NCBI RefSeq assembly: GCF_964355755.1
Contig: NC_092676.1
Location: 13,066,288 to 13,130,287 of the forward strand
DNA from: Antedon mediterranea
Taxonomy: Eukaryota > Echinodermata > Crinoidea > Comatulida > Antedonidae
Length of the DNA stretch: 64,000 bases
Reading direction: 5' to 3'
Positions 37,183-50,804 of the stretch are shown here, piece after piece. The stretch's first letter is position 1, and each line of letters opens with the position of its first letter. The position numbers were made by a program, and so were the translations under genes. The notes beneath the pieces were generated by a model. The model was given only the letters and a program-made list of their open reading frames with translations. It did not search any database and was not told the DNA's origin.

Positions 37183-39296
37183 AATCGCATTTAGAGACGT
37201 TTTAGACCATTTTGTGCATTTCGATGAAACTTGGTTACACAAAAACATCAAAGTGCTTAAAATCACATTTAAAACCGTTTTAGAGCGTTTTGAGCATTTC
37301 GATAAACTTTTTACACAAAAACATCAAAGTGCACAAAATAGCTTCAAATCGCATTTAGAGATGTTTTAGACCATTTTGTGCATTTCGATAAAACTTTTCA
37401 CACAAAAACATCAAATTGCACAAAATAGCTTAATACCGTGTTTGAAATCATTTTAAACCATTTTGAGCATGTCGTAAAACTTTTCACACAAAAACATCAA
37501 AGTGCACAGAATATCTTCAAATCGCATTTAGAGACGTTTTAGACCATTTTGTGCATTTCGAAAAAATTTAACATAAAAAGACCAAAGTTTTTAGAATATC
37601 TCCAAATCGCAATTTGAGACGTTTTAGACCATTTTGTGCATTTCGATGAAACTTGGTTACACAAAAACATCAAAGTGCTTAAAATCACATTTGAAAGCGT
37701 TTTAGAGCATTTTTAGCATTTCGATAATACTTTTCACACAAAAACATCAAAGTGCACAAAATAGCTTCAAATCGCATTTAGAGATGTTTTAGACCATTTT
37801 GTGCATTTCGATAAAACTTTTCACACAAAAACATCAAATTGCACAAAATAGCTTAATACCGTGTTTGAAATCATTTTAAACCATTTTGAGCATGTCGATA
37901 AAACTTTTCACACAAAAACATCAAAGTGTTTAGAATATCTCCAAATCGCATTTGGAGACGTTTTAGACCATTTTGTGCATTTCGATGAAACTTGGTTACA
38001 CAAAAACATCAAAGTGCTTAAAATCACATTTGAAACCGTTTTAGAGCATTTTGAGCATTTCGATAAAACTTTTCAAACAAAAACATCAAAGTGTACAAAA
38101 TAGCTTCAAATCACATTTGAAACCGTTTTAGACCATTTTGAGCATTTCGATAAAACTTTTCACACAAAAACATCAAAGTGTACAAAATAGCTTCAAATCG
38201 CATTTGGAGACGTTTTAGACCATTTTGTGCATTTCGATGAAACTTGGTTACACAAAAACATCAAAGTGCTTAAAATCACATTTGAAACCGTTTTAGAGCA
38301 TTTTTAGCATTTCGATAATACTTTTCACACAAAACATCAAAGTGTACAAAATAGCTTCAAATCGCATTTGGAGACGTTTTAGACCATTTTGTGCATTTCG
38401 ATGAAACTTGGTTACACAAAAACATCAAAGTGCTTAAAATCACATTTGAAACCGTTTTAGACCATTTTGAGCATTTCGATAAAACTTTTCACACAAAAAA
38501 ATCAAAGTGCACAAAATAGCTTCAAATCGCATTTGGGGACGTTTTAGACTATTTTGTGCATTTCGAAAAAAATTGTTAACATAAAAAGACCAAAGTGTTT
38601 AGAATATCTCCAAATCGCATTTGGAGACGTTTTAAACCATTTTGTGCATTTCGATGGAACTTGGTTACACAAAAACATCAAAGTGCTTAAAATCACATTT
38701 AAAACCGTTTTAGAGCATTTTTAGCATTTCGATAAAACTTTTCACACAAAAACATCAAAGTGTACAAAATAGCTTCAAATCGCATTTAGAGAGGTTTTAG
38801 ACAATTTTGTGCATTTCGATAAAACTTTTCACACAAAAACATCAAAGTGTACAAAATAGCTTCAAATTGCATTTAGAGACGTTTTAGACCATTTTGTGCA
38901 TTTCGATAAAACTTTTCACACAAAAACATCAAATTGCACAAAATCGTTTTAAACCATTTTAAATCGTTTTAAACCATTTTGAGCATGTCGATAAAACTTT
39001 TCACAAAAAACATCAAAGTGCACAGAATAGCTTCAAATTGCATTTGGAGACGTTTTAGAGCATTTTGTGCATTTCGATAAAATGTGTTAACATAAAAAGA
39101 CCAAAGTGTTTAGAATATCTTCAAATCACATTTGGAGACGTTTTAGACCATTTTTTGCATTTCGATGAAACTTGGTTACACAAAAACATCAAAGTGCTTA
39201 AAATCACATTTGAAACCGTTTTAGAGCATTTTGAGCATTTCGATAAAACTTTTCACACAAAAACATCAAAGTGTACAAATTAGCTTCAAATCGCAT
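37183..39296. repeat. Satellite block, 37.63-39.30 kb copied at 42.79-44.45 kb
   Basis: Bases 37630-39296 match 42787-44453 at offset 5,157, and 37975-39205 also match 17010-18240. Markers are CTTTTCAAACAAAAAC (38070), CACACAAAACATC (38326), CATTTGGGGACG (38529) and the 84-bp unit at 38935. The left part, 37183-37629, resembles 24.0-24.65 kb, with one lost A in CATGTCGTAAAAC near 37470 and the TTGT-less K unit near 37569. Confidence 0.8.
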
Positions 39297-42200
39297 TTAG
39301 AGAGGTTTTAGACCATTTTGAGCATTTCGATAAAACTTTTCACACAAAAACATCAAAGTGTACAAAATAGCTTCAAATCGCATTTAGAGACGTTTTAGAC
39401 CATTTTGGGCATTTCGATGAAACTTGGTTACACAAATACATAAAAGTGCTTAAAATCACATTTAAAACCGTTTTAGAGCATTTTGAGCATTTCGATAAAA
39501 CTTTTCACACAAAAACATCAAAGTGTACAAAATAGCTTCAAATCACATTTGAAACCGTTTTAGACCATTTTGAGCATTTCGATAAAACTTTTCACACAAA
39601 AACATCAAAGTGTACAAAATAGCTTCAAATCGCATTTGGAGACGTTTTAGACCATTTTGTGTATTTAGATGAAACTTGGTTACACAAAAACATCAAAGTG
39701 CTTAAAATCACATTTGAAACCGTTTTAGAGCATTTTTAGCATTTCGATAATACTTTTCACACAAAAACATCAAAGTGTACAAAATAGCTTCAAATCGCAT
39801 TTGGAGACGTTTTAGACCATTTTGTGCATTTCGATGAAACTTGGTTACACAAAAACATCAAAGTGCTTAAAATCACATTTGAAACCGTTTTAGACCATTT
39901 TGAGCATTTCGATAAAACTTTTCAGACAAAAAAATCAAAGTGCACAAAATAGCTTCAAATCGCATTTGGAGACGTTTTAGACTATTTTGTGCATTTCGAA
40001 AAAATTTGTTAACATAAAAAGACCAAAGTGTTTAGAATATCTCCAAATCGCATTTAGAGACGTTTTAGACCATTTTGGGCATTTCGATGGAACTTGGTTA
40101 CACAAAAACATCAAAGTGCTTAAAATCACATTTAAAACCGTTTTAGAGCATTTTGAGCATTTCGATAAAACTTTTCACACAAAAACATCAAAGTGTACAA
40201 TATAGCTTCAAATCGCATTTAGAGAGGTTTTAGACCATTTTGTGCATTTCGATAAATCTTTTCACACAAAAACATCAAAGTGTACAAAATAACTTCAAAT
40301 CGTATTTAGAGACGTTTTAGACCATTTTGTGCATTTTGATAAAACTTTTCACACAAAAACATCAAATTGCACAAAATAGCTTAATATCGTGTTTGAAAAC
40401 GTTTTAAACCATTTTGAGCATGTCGATAAAACTTTTCACACAAAAACATCAAATTGCACAAAATAGCTTAATATCGTGTTTGAAAACGTTTTAAACCATT
40501 TTGAGCATGTCGATAAAACTTTTCACACAAAAATATCAAAGTGCACAGAATATCTTCAAATCGCATTTAGAGACGTTTTAGACCATTTTGTGCATTTCGA
40601 AAAAATTTGTTAACATAAAAAGACCAAAGTGTTTAGAATATCTCCAAATCGCATTTGGAAACGTTTTAGACCATTTTGTGCATTTCAATGAAACTTGGTT
40701 ACACAAAAACATCAAAGTGCTTAAAATCACATTTGAAACCGTTTTAGAGCATTTTTAGCATTTCGATAATACTTTTCACACAAAAACATCAAAGTGTACA
40801 AAATAGCTTCAAATCGCATTTGGAGACGTTTTAGACCATTTTGTGCATTTCGATGAAACTTGGTTACACAAAAACATCAAAGTGCTTAAAATCACATTTG
40901 AAACCGTTTTAGACCATTTTGAGCATTTCGATAAAACTTTTCACACAAAAGAATCAAAGTGCACAAAATAGCTTCAAATCGCATTTGGAGACGTTTTAGA
41001 CTATTTTGTGCATTTCGAAAAAATTTGTTAACATAAAAAGATCAAAGTGTTTAGAATAACTCCAAATCGCATTTGGAGACGTTTTAAACCATTTTGTGAA
41101 TTTCGATGGAACTTGGTTACACAAAAACATCAAAGTGCTTAAAATCACATTTAAAACCGTTTTAGAGCATTTTGAGCATTTCGATAAAACTTTTCACACA
41201 AAAACATCAAAGTGTACAAAATAGCTTCAAATCGCATTTAGAGAGGTTTTAGACCATTTTGTGCATTTCGATAAAACTTTTCACACAAAAACATCAAAGT
41301 GTACAAAATAGCTTCAAATCGCATTTAGAGACGTTTTAGACCATTTTGTGCATTTCGATAAAACTTTTCACACAAAAACATCAAATTGCACAAAATAGCT
41401 TAATACCGTGTTTGAAATCGTTTTAAACCATTTTGAGCATGTCGATAAAACTTTTCACAAAAAAACATCAAAGTGCACAGAATAGCTTCAAATCGCATTT
41501 AGAGAAGTTTTAGACCATTTTGTGCATTTCGATAAAACTTTTCACACAAAAACATCAAATTGCACAAAATAGCTTAATATCGTGTTTGAAAACGTTTTAA
41601 ACCATTTTGAGCATGTCGATAAAACTTTTCACACAAAAATATCAAAGTGCACAGAATATCTTCAAATCGCATTTAGAGACGTTTTAGACCATTTTGTGCA
41701 TTTCGAAAAAATTTGTTAACATAAAAAGACTAAAGTGTTTAGAATATCTCCAAATCGCATTTGGAGACGTTTTAGACCATTTTGTGCATTTCGATGAAAC
41801 TTGGTTACACAAAAACATCAAAGTGCTTAAAATCACATTTGAAACCGTTTTAGAGCATTTTGAGCATTTCGATAAAACTTTTCACACAAAAACATCAAAG
41901 TGTACAAAATAGCTTCAAATCACATTTGCAACCGTTTTAGACCATTTTGAGCATTTCGATAAAACTTTTCACACAAAAACATCAAAGTGTACAAAATAGC
42001 TTCAAATCGCATTTGGAGACGTTTTAGACCATTTTGTGCATTTCGATGAAACTTGGTTACACAAAAACATCAAAGTCCTTAAAATCACATTTGAAACCGT
42101 TTTAGACCATTTTGAGCATTTCGATAAAACTTTTCAGACAAAAAAATCAAAGTGCACAAAATAGCTTCAAATCGCATTTGGAGACGTTTTAGACTATTTT

Positions 42201-42786
42201 GTGCATTTCGAAAAAATTTGTTAACATAAAAAGACCAAAGTGTTTAGAATATCTCCAAATCGCATTTAGAGACGTTTTAGACCATTTTGGGCATTTCGAT
42301 GGAACTTGGTTACACAAAAACATCAAAGTGCTTAAAATCACATTTGAAACCGTTATAGAGCATTTTTAGCATTTCGATAAAACTTTTCACACAAAAACAT
42401 CAAAGTGTACAAAATAGCTTCAAATCACATTTGAAACCGTTTTAGACCATTTTGAGCATTTCGATAAAACTTTTCACACAAAAACATCAAAGTGTACAGA
42501 ATAGCTTCAAATCGCATTTGGAGACGTTTTAGACCATTTTGTGCATTTCGATGAAACTTGGTTACACAAAAACATCAAAGTGCTTAAAATCACATTTGAA
42601 ACCGTTTTAGAGCATTTTTAACATTTCGATAATACTTTTCACACAAAAACATCAAAGTGTACAAAATAGCTTCAAATCACATTTGAAACCGTTTTAGACC
42701 ATATTGAGCATTTCGATAAAAGTTTTCACACAAAAACATCAAAGTGTACAAAATAGCTTCAAATCGCATTTGGAGACGTTTTAGAC
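39297..42786. repeat. Satellite block holding the 1.69-4.10 kb match
   Basis: Bases 39378-41784 match 1690-4096 at offset 37,688, and 40949-42079 match 15670-16800. The region therefore joins two families that overlap in the AAAAAGATCAAAG / AGAGAAG segment. Bases 42080-42786 contain S, K, L and F units with private changes such as ACCGTTATAGAGC near 42350 and GATAAAAGTTTTCAC near 42714. Confidence 0.78.
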
Positions 42787-43817
42787 CATTTTGTGCATTT
42801 CGATGAAACTTGGTTACACAAAAACATCAAAGTGCTTAAAATCACATTTGAAAGCGTTTTAGAGCATTTTTAGCATTTCGATAATACTTTTCACACAAAA
42901 ACATCAAAGTGCACAAAATAGCTTCAAATCGCATTTAGAGATGTTTTAGACCATTTTGTGCATTTCGATAAAACTTTTCACACAAAAACATCAAATTGCA
43001 CAAAATAGCTTAATACCGTGTTTGAAATCATTTTAAACCATTTTGAGCATGTCGATAAAACTTTTCACACAAAAACATCAAAGTGTTTAGAATATCTCCA
43101 AATCGCATTTGGAGACGTTTTAGACCATTTTGTGCATTTCGATGAAACTTGGTTACACAAAAACATCAAAGTGCTTAAAATCACATTTGAAACCGTTTTA
43201 GAGCATTTTGAGCATTTCGATAAAACTTTTCAAACAAAAACATCAAAGTGTACAAAATAGCTTCAAATCACATTTGAAACCGTTTTAGACCATTTTGAGC
43301 ATTTCGATAAAACTTTTCACACAAAAACATCAAAGTGTACAAAATAGCTTCAAATCGCATTTGGAGACGTTTTAGACCATTTTGTGCATTTCGATGAAAC
43401 TTGGTTACACAAAAACATCAAAGTGCTTAAAATCACATTTGAAACCGTTTTAGAGCATTTTTAGCATTTCGATAATACTTTTCACACAAAACATCAAAGT
43501 GTACAAAATAGCTTCAAATCGCATTTGGAGACGTTTTAGACCATTTTGTGCATTTCGATGAAACTTGGTTACACAAAAACATCAAAGTGCTTAAAATCAC
43601 ATTTGAAACCGTTTTAGACCATTTTGAGCATTTCGATAAAACTTTTCACACAAAAAAATCAAAGTGCACAAAATAGCTTCAAATCGCATTTGGGGACGTT
43701 TTAGACTATTTTGTGCATTTCGAAAAAAATTGTTAACATAAAAAGACCAAAGTGTTTAGAATATCTCCAAATCGCATTTGGAGACGTTTTAAACCATTTT
43801 GTGCATTTCGATGGAAC
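42787..43817. repeat. Copy of 37.63-38.66 kb leading into the 676-bp repeats
   Basis: It matches 37630-38660 at offset 5,157. It carries an N unit joined directly to a TGTTTAGAATATCTCC unit near 43085, meaning the K unit that normally precedes it is absent. The same joint is present near 37928, so it predates the duplication. It also contains the CTTTTCAAAC and CACACAAAACATC markers. Confidence 0.8.
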
Positions 43818-45845
43818 TTGGTTACACAAAAACATCAAAGTGCTTAAAATCACATTTAAAACCGTTTTAGAGCATTTTTAGCATTTCGATAAAACTTTTC
43901 ACACAAAAACATCAAAGTGTACAAAATAGCTTCAAATCGCATTTAGAGAGGTTTTAGACAATTTTGTGCATTTCGATAAAACTTTTCACATAAAAACATC
44001 AAAGTGTACAAAATAGCTTCAAATTGCATTTAGAGACGTTTTAGACCATTTTGTGCATTTCGATAAAACTTTTCACACAAAAACATCAAATTGCACAAAA
44101 TCGTTTTAAACCATTTTAAATCGTTTTAAACCATTTTGAGCATGTCGATAAAACTTTTCACAAAAAACATCAAAGTGCACAGAATAGCTTCAAATTGCAT
44201 TTGGAGACGTTTTAGAGCATTTTGTGCATTTCGATAAAATGTGTTAACATAAAAAGACCAAAGTGTTTAGAATATCTTCAAATCACATTTGGAGACGTTT
44301 TAGACCATTTTTTGCATTTCGATGAAACTTGGTTACACAAAAACATCAAAGTGCTTAAAATCACATTTGAAACCGTTTTAGAGCATTTTGAGCATTTCGA
44401 TAAAACTTTTCACACAAAAACATCAAAGTGTACAAATTAGCTTCAAATCGCATTTAGAGACGTTTTAGACCATTTTTTGCATTTCGATGAAACTTGGTTA
44501 CACAAAAACATCAAAGTGCTTAAAATCACATTTAAAACCGTTTTAGAGCATTTTTAGCATTTCGATAAAACTTTTCACACAAAAACATCAAAGTGTACAA
44601 AATAGCTTCAAATCGCATTTAGAGAGGTTTTAGACAATTTTGTGCATTTCGATAAAACTTTTCACACAAAAACATCAAAGTGTACAAAATAGCTTCAAAT
44701 TGCATTTAGAGACGTTTTAGACCATTTTGTGCATTTCGATAAAACTTTTCACACAAAAACATCAAATTGCACAAAATCGTTTTAAACCATTTTAAATCGT
44801 TTTAAACCATTTTGAGCATTTCGATAAAACTTTTCACAAAAAACATCAAAGTGCACAGAATAGCTTCAAATTGCATTTGGAGACGTTTTAGAGCATTTTG
44901 TGCATTTCGATAAAATGTGTTAACATAAAAAGACCAAAGTGTTTAGAATATCTTCAAATCACATTTGGAGACGTTTTAGACCATTTTTTGCATTTCGATG
45001 AAACTTGGTTACACAAAAACATCAAAGTGCTTAAAATCACATTTGAAACCGTTTTAGAGCATTTTGAGCATTTCGATAAAACTTTTCACACAAAAACATC
45101 AAAGTGTACAAATTAGCTTCAAATCGCATTTAGAGACGTTTTAGACCATTTTTTGCATTTCGATGAAACTTGGTTACACAAAAACATCAAAGTGCTTAAA
45201 ATCACATTTAAAACCGTTTTAGAGCATTTTTAGCATTTCGATAAAACTTTTCACACAAAAACATCAAAGTGTACAAAATAGCTTCAAATCGCATTTAGAG
45301 AGGTTTTAGACAATTTTGTGCATTTCGATAAAACTTTTCACACAAAAACATCAAAGTGTACAAAATAGCTTCAAATTGCATTTAGAGACGTTTTAGACCA
45401 TTTTGTGCATTTCGATAAAACTTTTCACACAAAAACATCAAATTGCACAAAATCGTTTTAAACCATTTTAAATCGTTTTAAACCATTTTGAGCATTTCGA
45501 TAAAACTTTTCACAAAAAACATCAAAGTGCACAGAATAGCTTCAAATTGCATTTGGAGACGTTTTAGAGCATTTTGTGCATTTCGATAAAATGTGTTAAC
45601 ATAAAAAGACCAAAGTGTTTAGAATATCTTCAAATCACATTTGGAGACGTTTTAGACCATTTTTTGCATTTCGATGAAACTTGGTTACACAAAAACATCA
45701 AAGTGCTTAAAATCACATTTGAAACCGTTTTAGAGCATTTTGAGCATTTCGATAAAACTTTTCACACAAAAACATCAAAGTGTACAAAATAGCTTCAAAT
45801 CGCATTTAAAGAGGTTTTAGACCATTTTGTGCATTTCGATAAAAC
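43818..45845. repeat. 676-bp 8-mer higher-order repeat, three tandem copies
   Basis: Sequence repeats with period 676 from about 43818 to about 45810, just under three units. K ends at 44263, 44939 and 45615 enclose eight monomers, 88-77-88-77-87-87-84-88, summing to 676 bp. The copies are almost identical; CATGTCGATAAAAC in the first (44138) is CATTTCGATAAAAC in the next two. This is the cleanest local homogenisation in the window. Shorter derivatives occur at 55.6 kb (589 bp) and 62.4 kb (511 bp). Confidence 0.9.
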
Positions 45846-47519
45846 TTTTCACACAAAAACATCAAAGTGTACAAAATAGCTTCAAATCGCATTTAGAGAC
45901 GTTTTAGACCATCTTGTGCATTTTGATAAAACTTTTCACACAAAAACATCAAATTGCACAAAATAGCTTAATATCGTGTTTGAAAACGTTTTAAACCATT
46001 TTGAGCATGTCGATAAAACTTTTCACACAAAAATATCAAAGTGCACAGAATATCTTCAAATCGCATTTAGAGACGTTTTAGACCATTTTGTGCATTTCGA
46101 AAAAATTTGTTAACATAAAAAGACCAAAGTGTTTAGAATATCTCCAAATCGCATTTGGAGACGTTTTAGACCATTTTGTGCATTTCAATGAAACTTGGTT
46201 ACACAAAAACATCAAAGTGCTTAAAATCACATTTGAAACCGTTTTAGAGCATTTTTAGCATTTCGATAATACTTTTCACACAAAAACATCAAAGTGTACA
46301 AAATAGCTTCAAATCGCATTTGGAGACGTTTTAGACCATTTTGTGCATTTCGATGAAACTTGGTTACACAAAAACATCAAAGTGCTTAAAATCACATTTG
46401 AAACCGTTTTAGACCATTTTGAGCATTTCGATATAACTTTTCACACAAAAAAATCAAAGTGCACAAAATAGCTTCAAATCGCATTTGGAGACGTTTTAGA
46501 CTATTTTGTGCATTTCGAAAAAATTTGTTAACATAAAAAGACCAAAGTGTTTAGAATAACTCCAAATCGCATTTGGAGACGTTTTAAACCATTTTGTGCA
46601 TTTCGATGGAACTTGGTTACACAAAAACATCAAAGTGCTTAAAATCACATTTAAAACCATTTTAGAGCATTTTGAGCATTTCGATAAAACTTTTCACACA
46701 AAAACATCAAAGTGTACAAAATAGCTTCAAATCGCATTTAGAGAGGTTTTAGACCATTTTGTGCATTTCGATAAAACTTTTCATACAAAAACATCAAAGT
46801 GTACAAAATAGCTTCAAATCGCATTTAGAGACGTTTTAGACCATTTTGTGCATTTCGATAAAACTTTTCACACAAAAACATCAAATTGCACAAAATAGCT
46901 TAATACCGTGTTTGAAATCGTTTTAAACCATTTTGAGCATGTCGATAAAACTTTTCACAAAAAAACATCAAAGTGCACAGAATAGCTTCAAATCGCATTT
47001 GGAGACGTTTTAAACCATTTTGAGCATTTCGATAAAACTTTTCACACAAAAACATCAAAGTGTACAAAATAGCTTCAAATCGCATTTAGAGAGGTTTTAG
47101 ACCATTTTGTGCATTTCGATAAAACTTTTCACACAAAAACATCAAATTGCACAAAATAGCTTAATATCGTGTTTGAAAACGTTTTAAACCATTTTGAGCA
47201 TGTCGATAAAACTTTTCACACAAAAATATCAAAGCGCACAGAATATCTTCAAATCGCATTTAGAGACGTTTTAGACCATTTTGTGCATTTCGAAAAAATT
47301 TGTTAACATAAAAAGACCAAAGTGTTTAGAATATCTCCAAATCGCATTTGGAGACGTTTTAGACCATTTTGTGCATTTCGATGAAACTTGATTACACAAA
47401 AACATCAAAGTGCTTAAAATCACATTTAAAACCGTTTTAGAGCGTTTTGAGCATTTCGATAAACTTTTCACACAAAAACATCAAAGTGCACAAAATAGCT
47501 TCAAATCGCATTTAGAGAC
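45846..47519. repeat. Satellite block related to 2.6-3.5 kb and 31.56-32.48 kb
   Basis: The first part contains N, K and L-S units like 2.62-3.48 kb. Bases 46580-47505 match 31559-32484 at offset 15,021, with AAAGCGCACAGAATATC near 47230. Private changes include CATCTTGTGCATTTTG near 45911, GATATAACTTTTCAC near 46429 and GAAACTTGATTACAC near 47383. Confidence 0.75.
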
Positions 47520-50500
47520 GTTTTAGACCATTTTGTGCATTTCGAAAAAATTTGTTAACATAAAAAGACCAAAGTGTTTAGAATATCTCCAAATCGCATT
47601 TGGAGACGTTTTAGACCATTTTGTGCATTTCGATGAAACTTGGTTACACAAAAACATCAAAGTGCTTAAAATCACATTTGAAACCGTTTTAGAGCATTTT
47701 GAGCATTTCGATAAAACTTTTCACACAAAAACATCAAAGTGTACAAAATAGCTTCAAATCACATTTGAAACCGTTTTAGACCATTTTGAGCATTTCGATA
47801 AAACTTTTCACACAAAAACATCAAAGTGTACAAAATAGCTTCAATTCGCATTTGGAGACGTTTTAGACCATTTTGTGCATTTCGATGAAACTTGGTTACA
47901 CAAAAACATCAAAGTGCTTAAAATCACATTTGAAACCGTTTTAGAGCATTTTTAGCATTTCGATAATACTTTTCACACAAAAACATCAAAGTGTACAAAA
48001 TAGCTTCAAATCGCATTTGGAGACGTTTTAGACCATTTTGTGCATTTCGATGAAACTTGGTTACACAAAAACATCAAAGTGCTTAAAATCACATTTGAAA
48101 CCGTTTTAGACCATTTTGAGCATTTCGATAAAACTTTTCACACAAAAAAATCAAAGTGCACAAAATAGCTTCAAATCGCATTTGGGGACGTTTTAGACTA
48201 TTTTGTGCATTTCGAAAAAATTTGTTAACATAAAAAGACCAAAGTGTTTAGAATATCTCCAAATCGCATTTGGAGACGTTTTAAACCATTTTGTGCATTT
48301 CGATGGAACTTGGTTACACAAAAACATCAAAGTGCTTAAAATCACATTTAAAACCGTTTTAGAGCATTTTTAGCATTTCGATAAAACTTTTCACACAAAA
48401 ACATCAAAGTGTACAAAATAGCTTCAAATCGCATTTGGAGACGTTTTAGACCATTTTGTGCATTTCGATGAAACTTGGTTACACAAAAACATGAAATTGC
48501 TTAAAATCACATTTGAAACCGTTTTAGACCATTTTGAGCATTTCGATAAAACTTTTCACACAAAAAAATCAAAGTGCACAAAATAGCTTCAAATCGCATT
48601 TGGAGACGTTTTAGACTATTTTGTGCATTTTGAACAAATTTGTTAACATAAAAAGACCAAAGTGTTTAGAATATCTCCAAATCGCATTTGGAGACGTTTT
48701 AAACCATTTTGTGCATTTCGATGGAACTTGGTTACACAAAAACATCAAAGTGCTTAAAATCACATTTAAAACCGTTTTAGATCATTTTGAGCATTTCGAT
48801 AAAACTTTTCAGACAAAAACATCAAATTGAACAAAATAGCTTAATACCGTGTTTGAAATCGTTTTAAACCATTTTGAGCATGTCGATAAAACTTTACACA
48901 AAAAAACATCAAAGTGCACAGAATAGCTTCAAATCGCATTTGGAGACGTTTTAAACCATTTTGTGCATTTCAATAAAACTTTTCACATAAAAACAACAAA
49001 GTGTACAAAATAGCTTCAAATCGTATTTAGAGACGTTTTAGACCATTTTGGGCATTTCGATGAAACTTGGTTACACAAATACATAAAAATGCTTAAAATC
49101 ACATTTCAAACCGTTTTAGAGCATTTTGAGCATTTCGATAAAACTTTTCACACAAAAACATCAAAGTGCACAAAATAGCTTCAAATCGCATTTAGAGATG
49201 TTTTAGACCATTTTGTGCAATTCGATAAAACTTTTCACACAAAAACATCAAATTGCACAAAATAGCTTAATATCGTGTTTGAAAACGTTTTAGACCATTT
49301 TGAGCATGTCGATAAAACTTTTCACACAAAAACATAAAAGTGAACAGAATAGCTTCAAATTGCATTTGGAGACATTTTAGAGCATTTTGTGCATTTCGAT
49401 AAAATGTGTTAACATAAAAAGACCAAAGTGTTTAGAATATCTTCAAATCACATTTGGAGACGTTTTAGACCATTTTTTGCATTTCGATGAAACTTGGTTA
49501 CACAAAAACATCAAAGTGCTTAAAATCACATTTAAAACCGTTTTAGAGCATTTTGAGCATTTCGATAAAACTTTTCACACAAAAACATCAAAGTGTACAA
49601 AATAGCTTCAAATCGCATTTAGAGAGGTTTTAGACCATTTTGTGCATTTCGATAAAACTTTTCACACAAAAACATCAAAGTGTACAAAATAACTTCAAAT
49701 CGTATTTAGAGACGTTTTAGACCATTTTGTGCATTTTGATAAAACTTTTCACACAAAAACATCAAATTGCACAAAATAGCTTAATATCGTGTTTGAAAAC
49801 GTTTTAAACCATTTTGAGCATGTCGATAAAACTTTTCACACAAAAATATCAAAGTGCACAGAATATCTTCAAATCGCATTTAGAGACGTTTTAGACCATT
49901 TTGTGCATTTCGAAAAAATTTGTTAACATAAAAAGACCAAAGTGTTTAGAATATCTCCAAATCGCATTTGGAGACGTTTTAGACCATTTTGTGTTTTTCG
50001 AAAAAACTTTTCACACAAAAACATCAAAGTGTACAAAATTCCTTCAAATCGCATTTGGAGACGTTTTAGACCATTTTGTGATTTTCGAAAAACTTTTCAC
50101 ACAAAAACATCAAAGTGTAGAAAATTGCTTCAAATCGCATTTAGAGATGTTTTAGACCATTTTGTGCATTTCGAAAAAATTTGTTAACATAAAAAGACCA
50201 AAGTGTTTAGAATATCTCCAAATCGCATTTGGAGACGTTTTAGACCATTTTGTGCATTTCGATGACACTTGGTTACACAAAAACATCAAAGTGCTTAAAA
50301 TCACATTTAAAACCGTTTTAGAGCGTTTTGAGCATTTCGATAAACTTTTCAAACAAAAACATCAAAGTGTACAAAATAGCTTCAAATCGTATTTGGAGAC
50401 GTTTTAGACCATTTTGTGCGTTTCGATGAATCTTGGTTACACAAAAACATCAAAGTGCTTAAAATCAAATTTAAAACCGTTTTAGTGCATTTTGAGCATT

Positions 50501-50804
50501 TCGATAAAACTTTTCACACAAAAACATCAAAGTGCACAAAATAGCTTCAAATCGCATTTAGAGATGTTTTAGACCATTTTATGCGTTTCGATAAAACTTT
50601 TCACACAAAAACATCAAATTGCACAAAATAGCTTAATATCGTGTTTGAAAACGTTTTAGACCATTTTGAGCATGTCGATAAAACTTTTCACACAAAAACA
50701 TAAAAGTGCACAGAATAGCTTCAAATCGCATTTGGAGACGTTTTAAACCATTTTGTGCATTTCGAAAAAAACTTTTTAACATAAAAACACCAAAGTGCTT
50801 AGAA
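47520..50804. repeat. 3.3-kb block, later copied at 60.50-64.0 kb
   Basis: Bases 47520-49620 match 60501-62601 at offset 12,981. Bases 49630-50508 match 63122-64000 at offset 13,492; the 511-bp difference is an extra unit in the later copy. From 48443 the block also matches 19690 onward at offset 28,753. Differences between copies are few, for example GATCATTTTGAGC (48780) and GGAGACATTTTAGAGC (49368). Confidence 0.83.
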
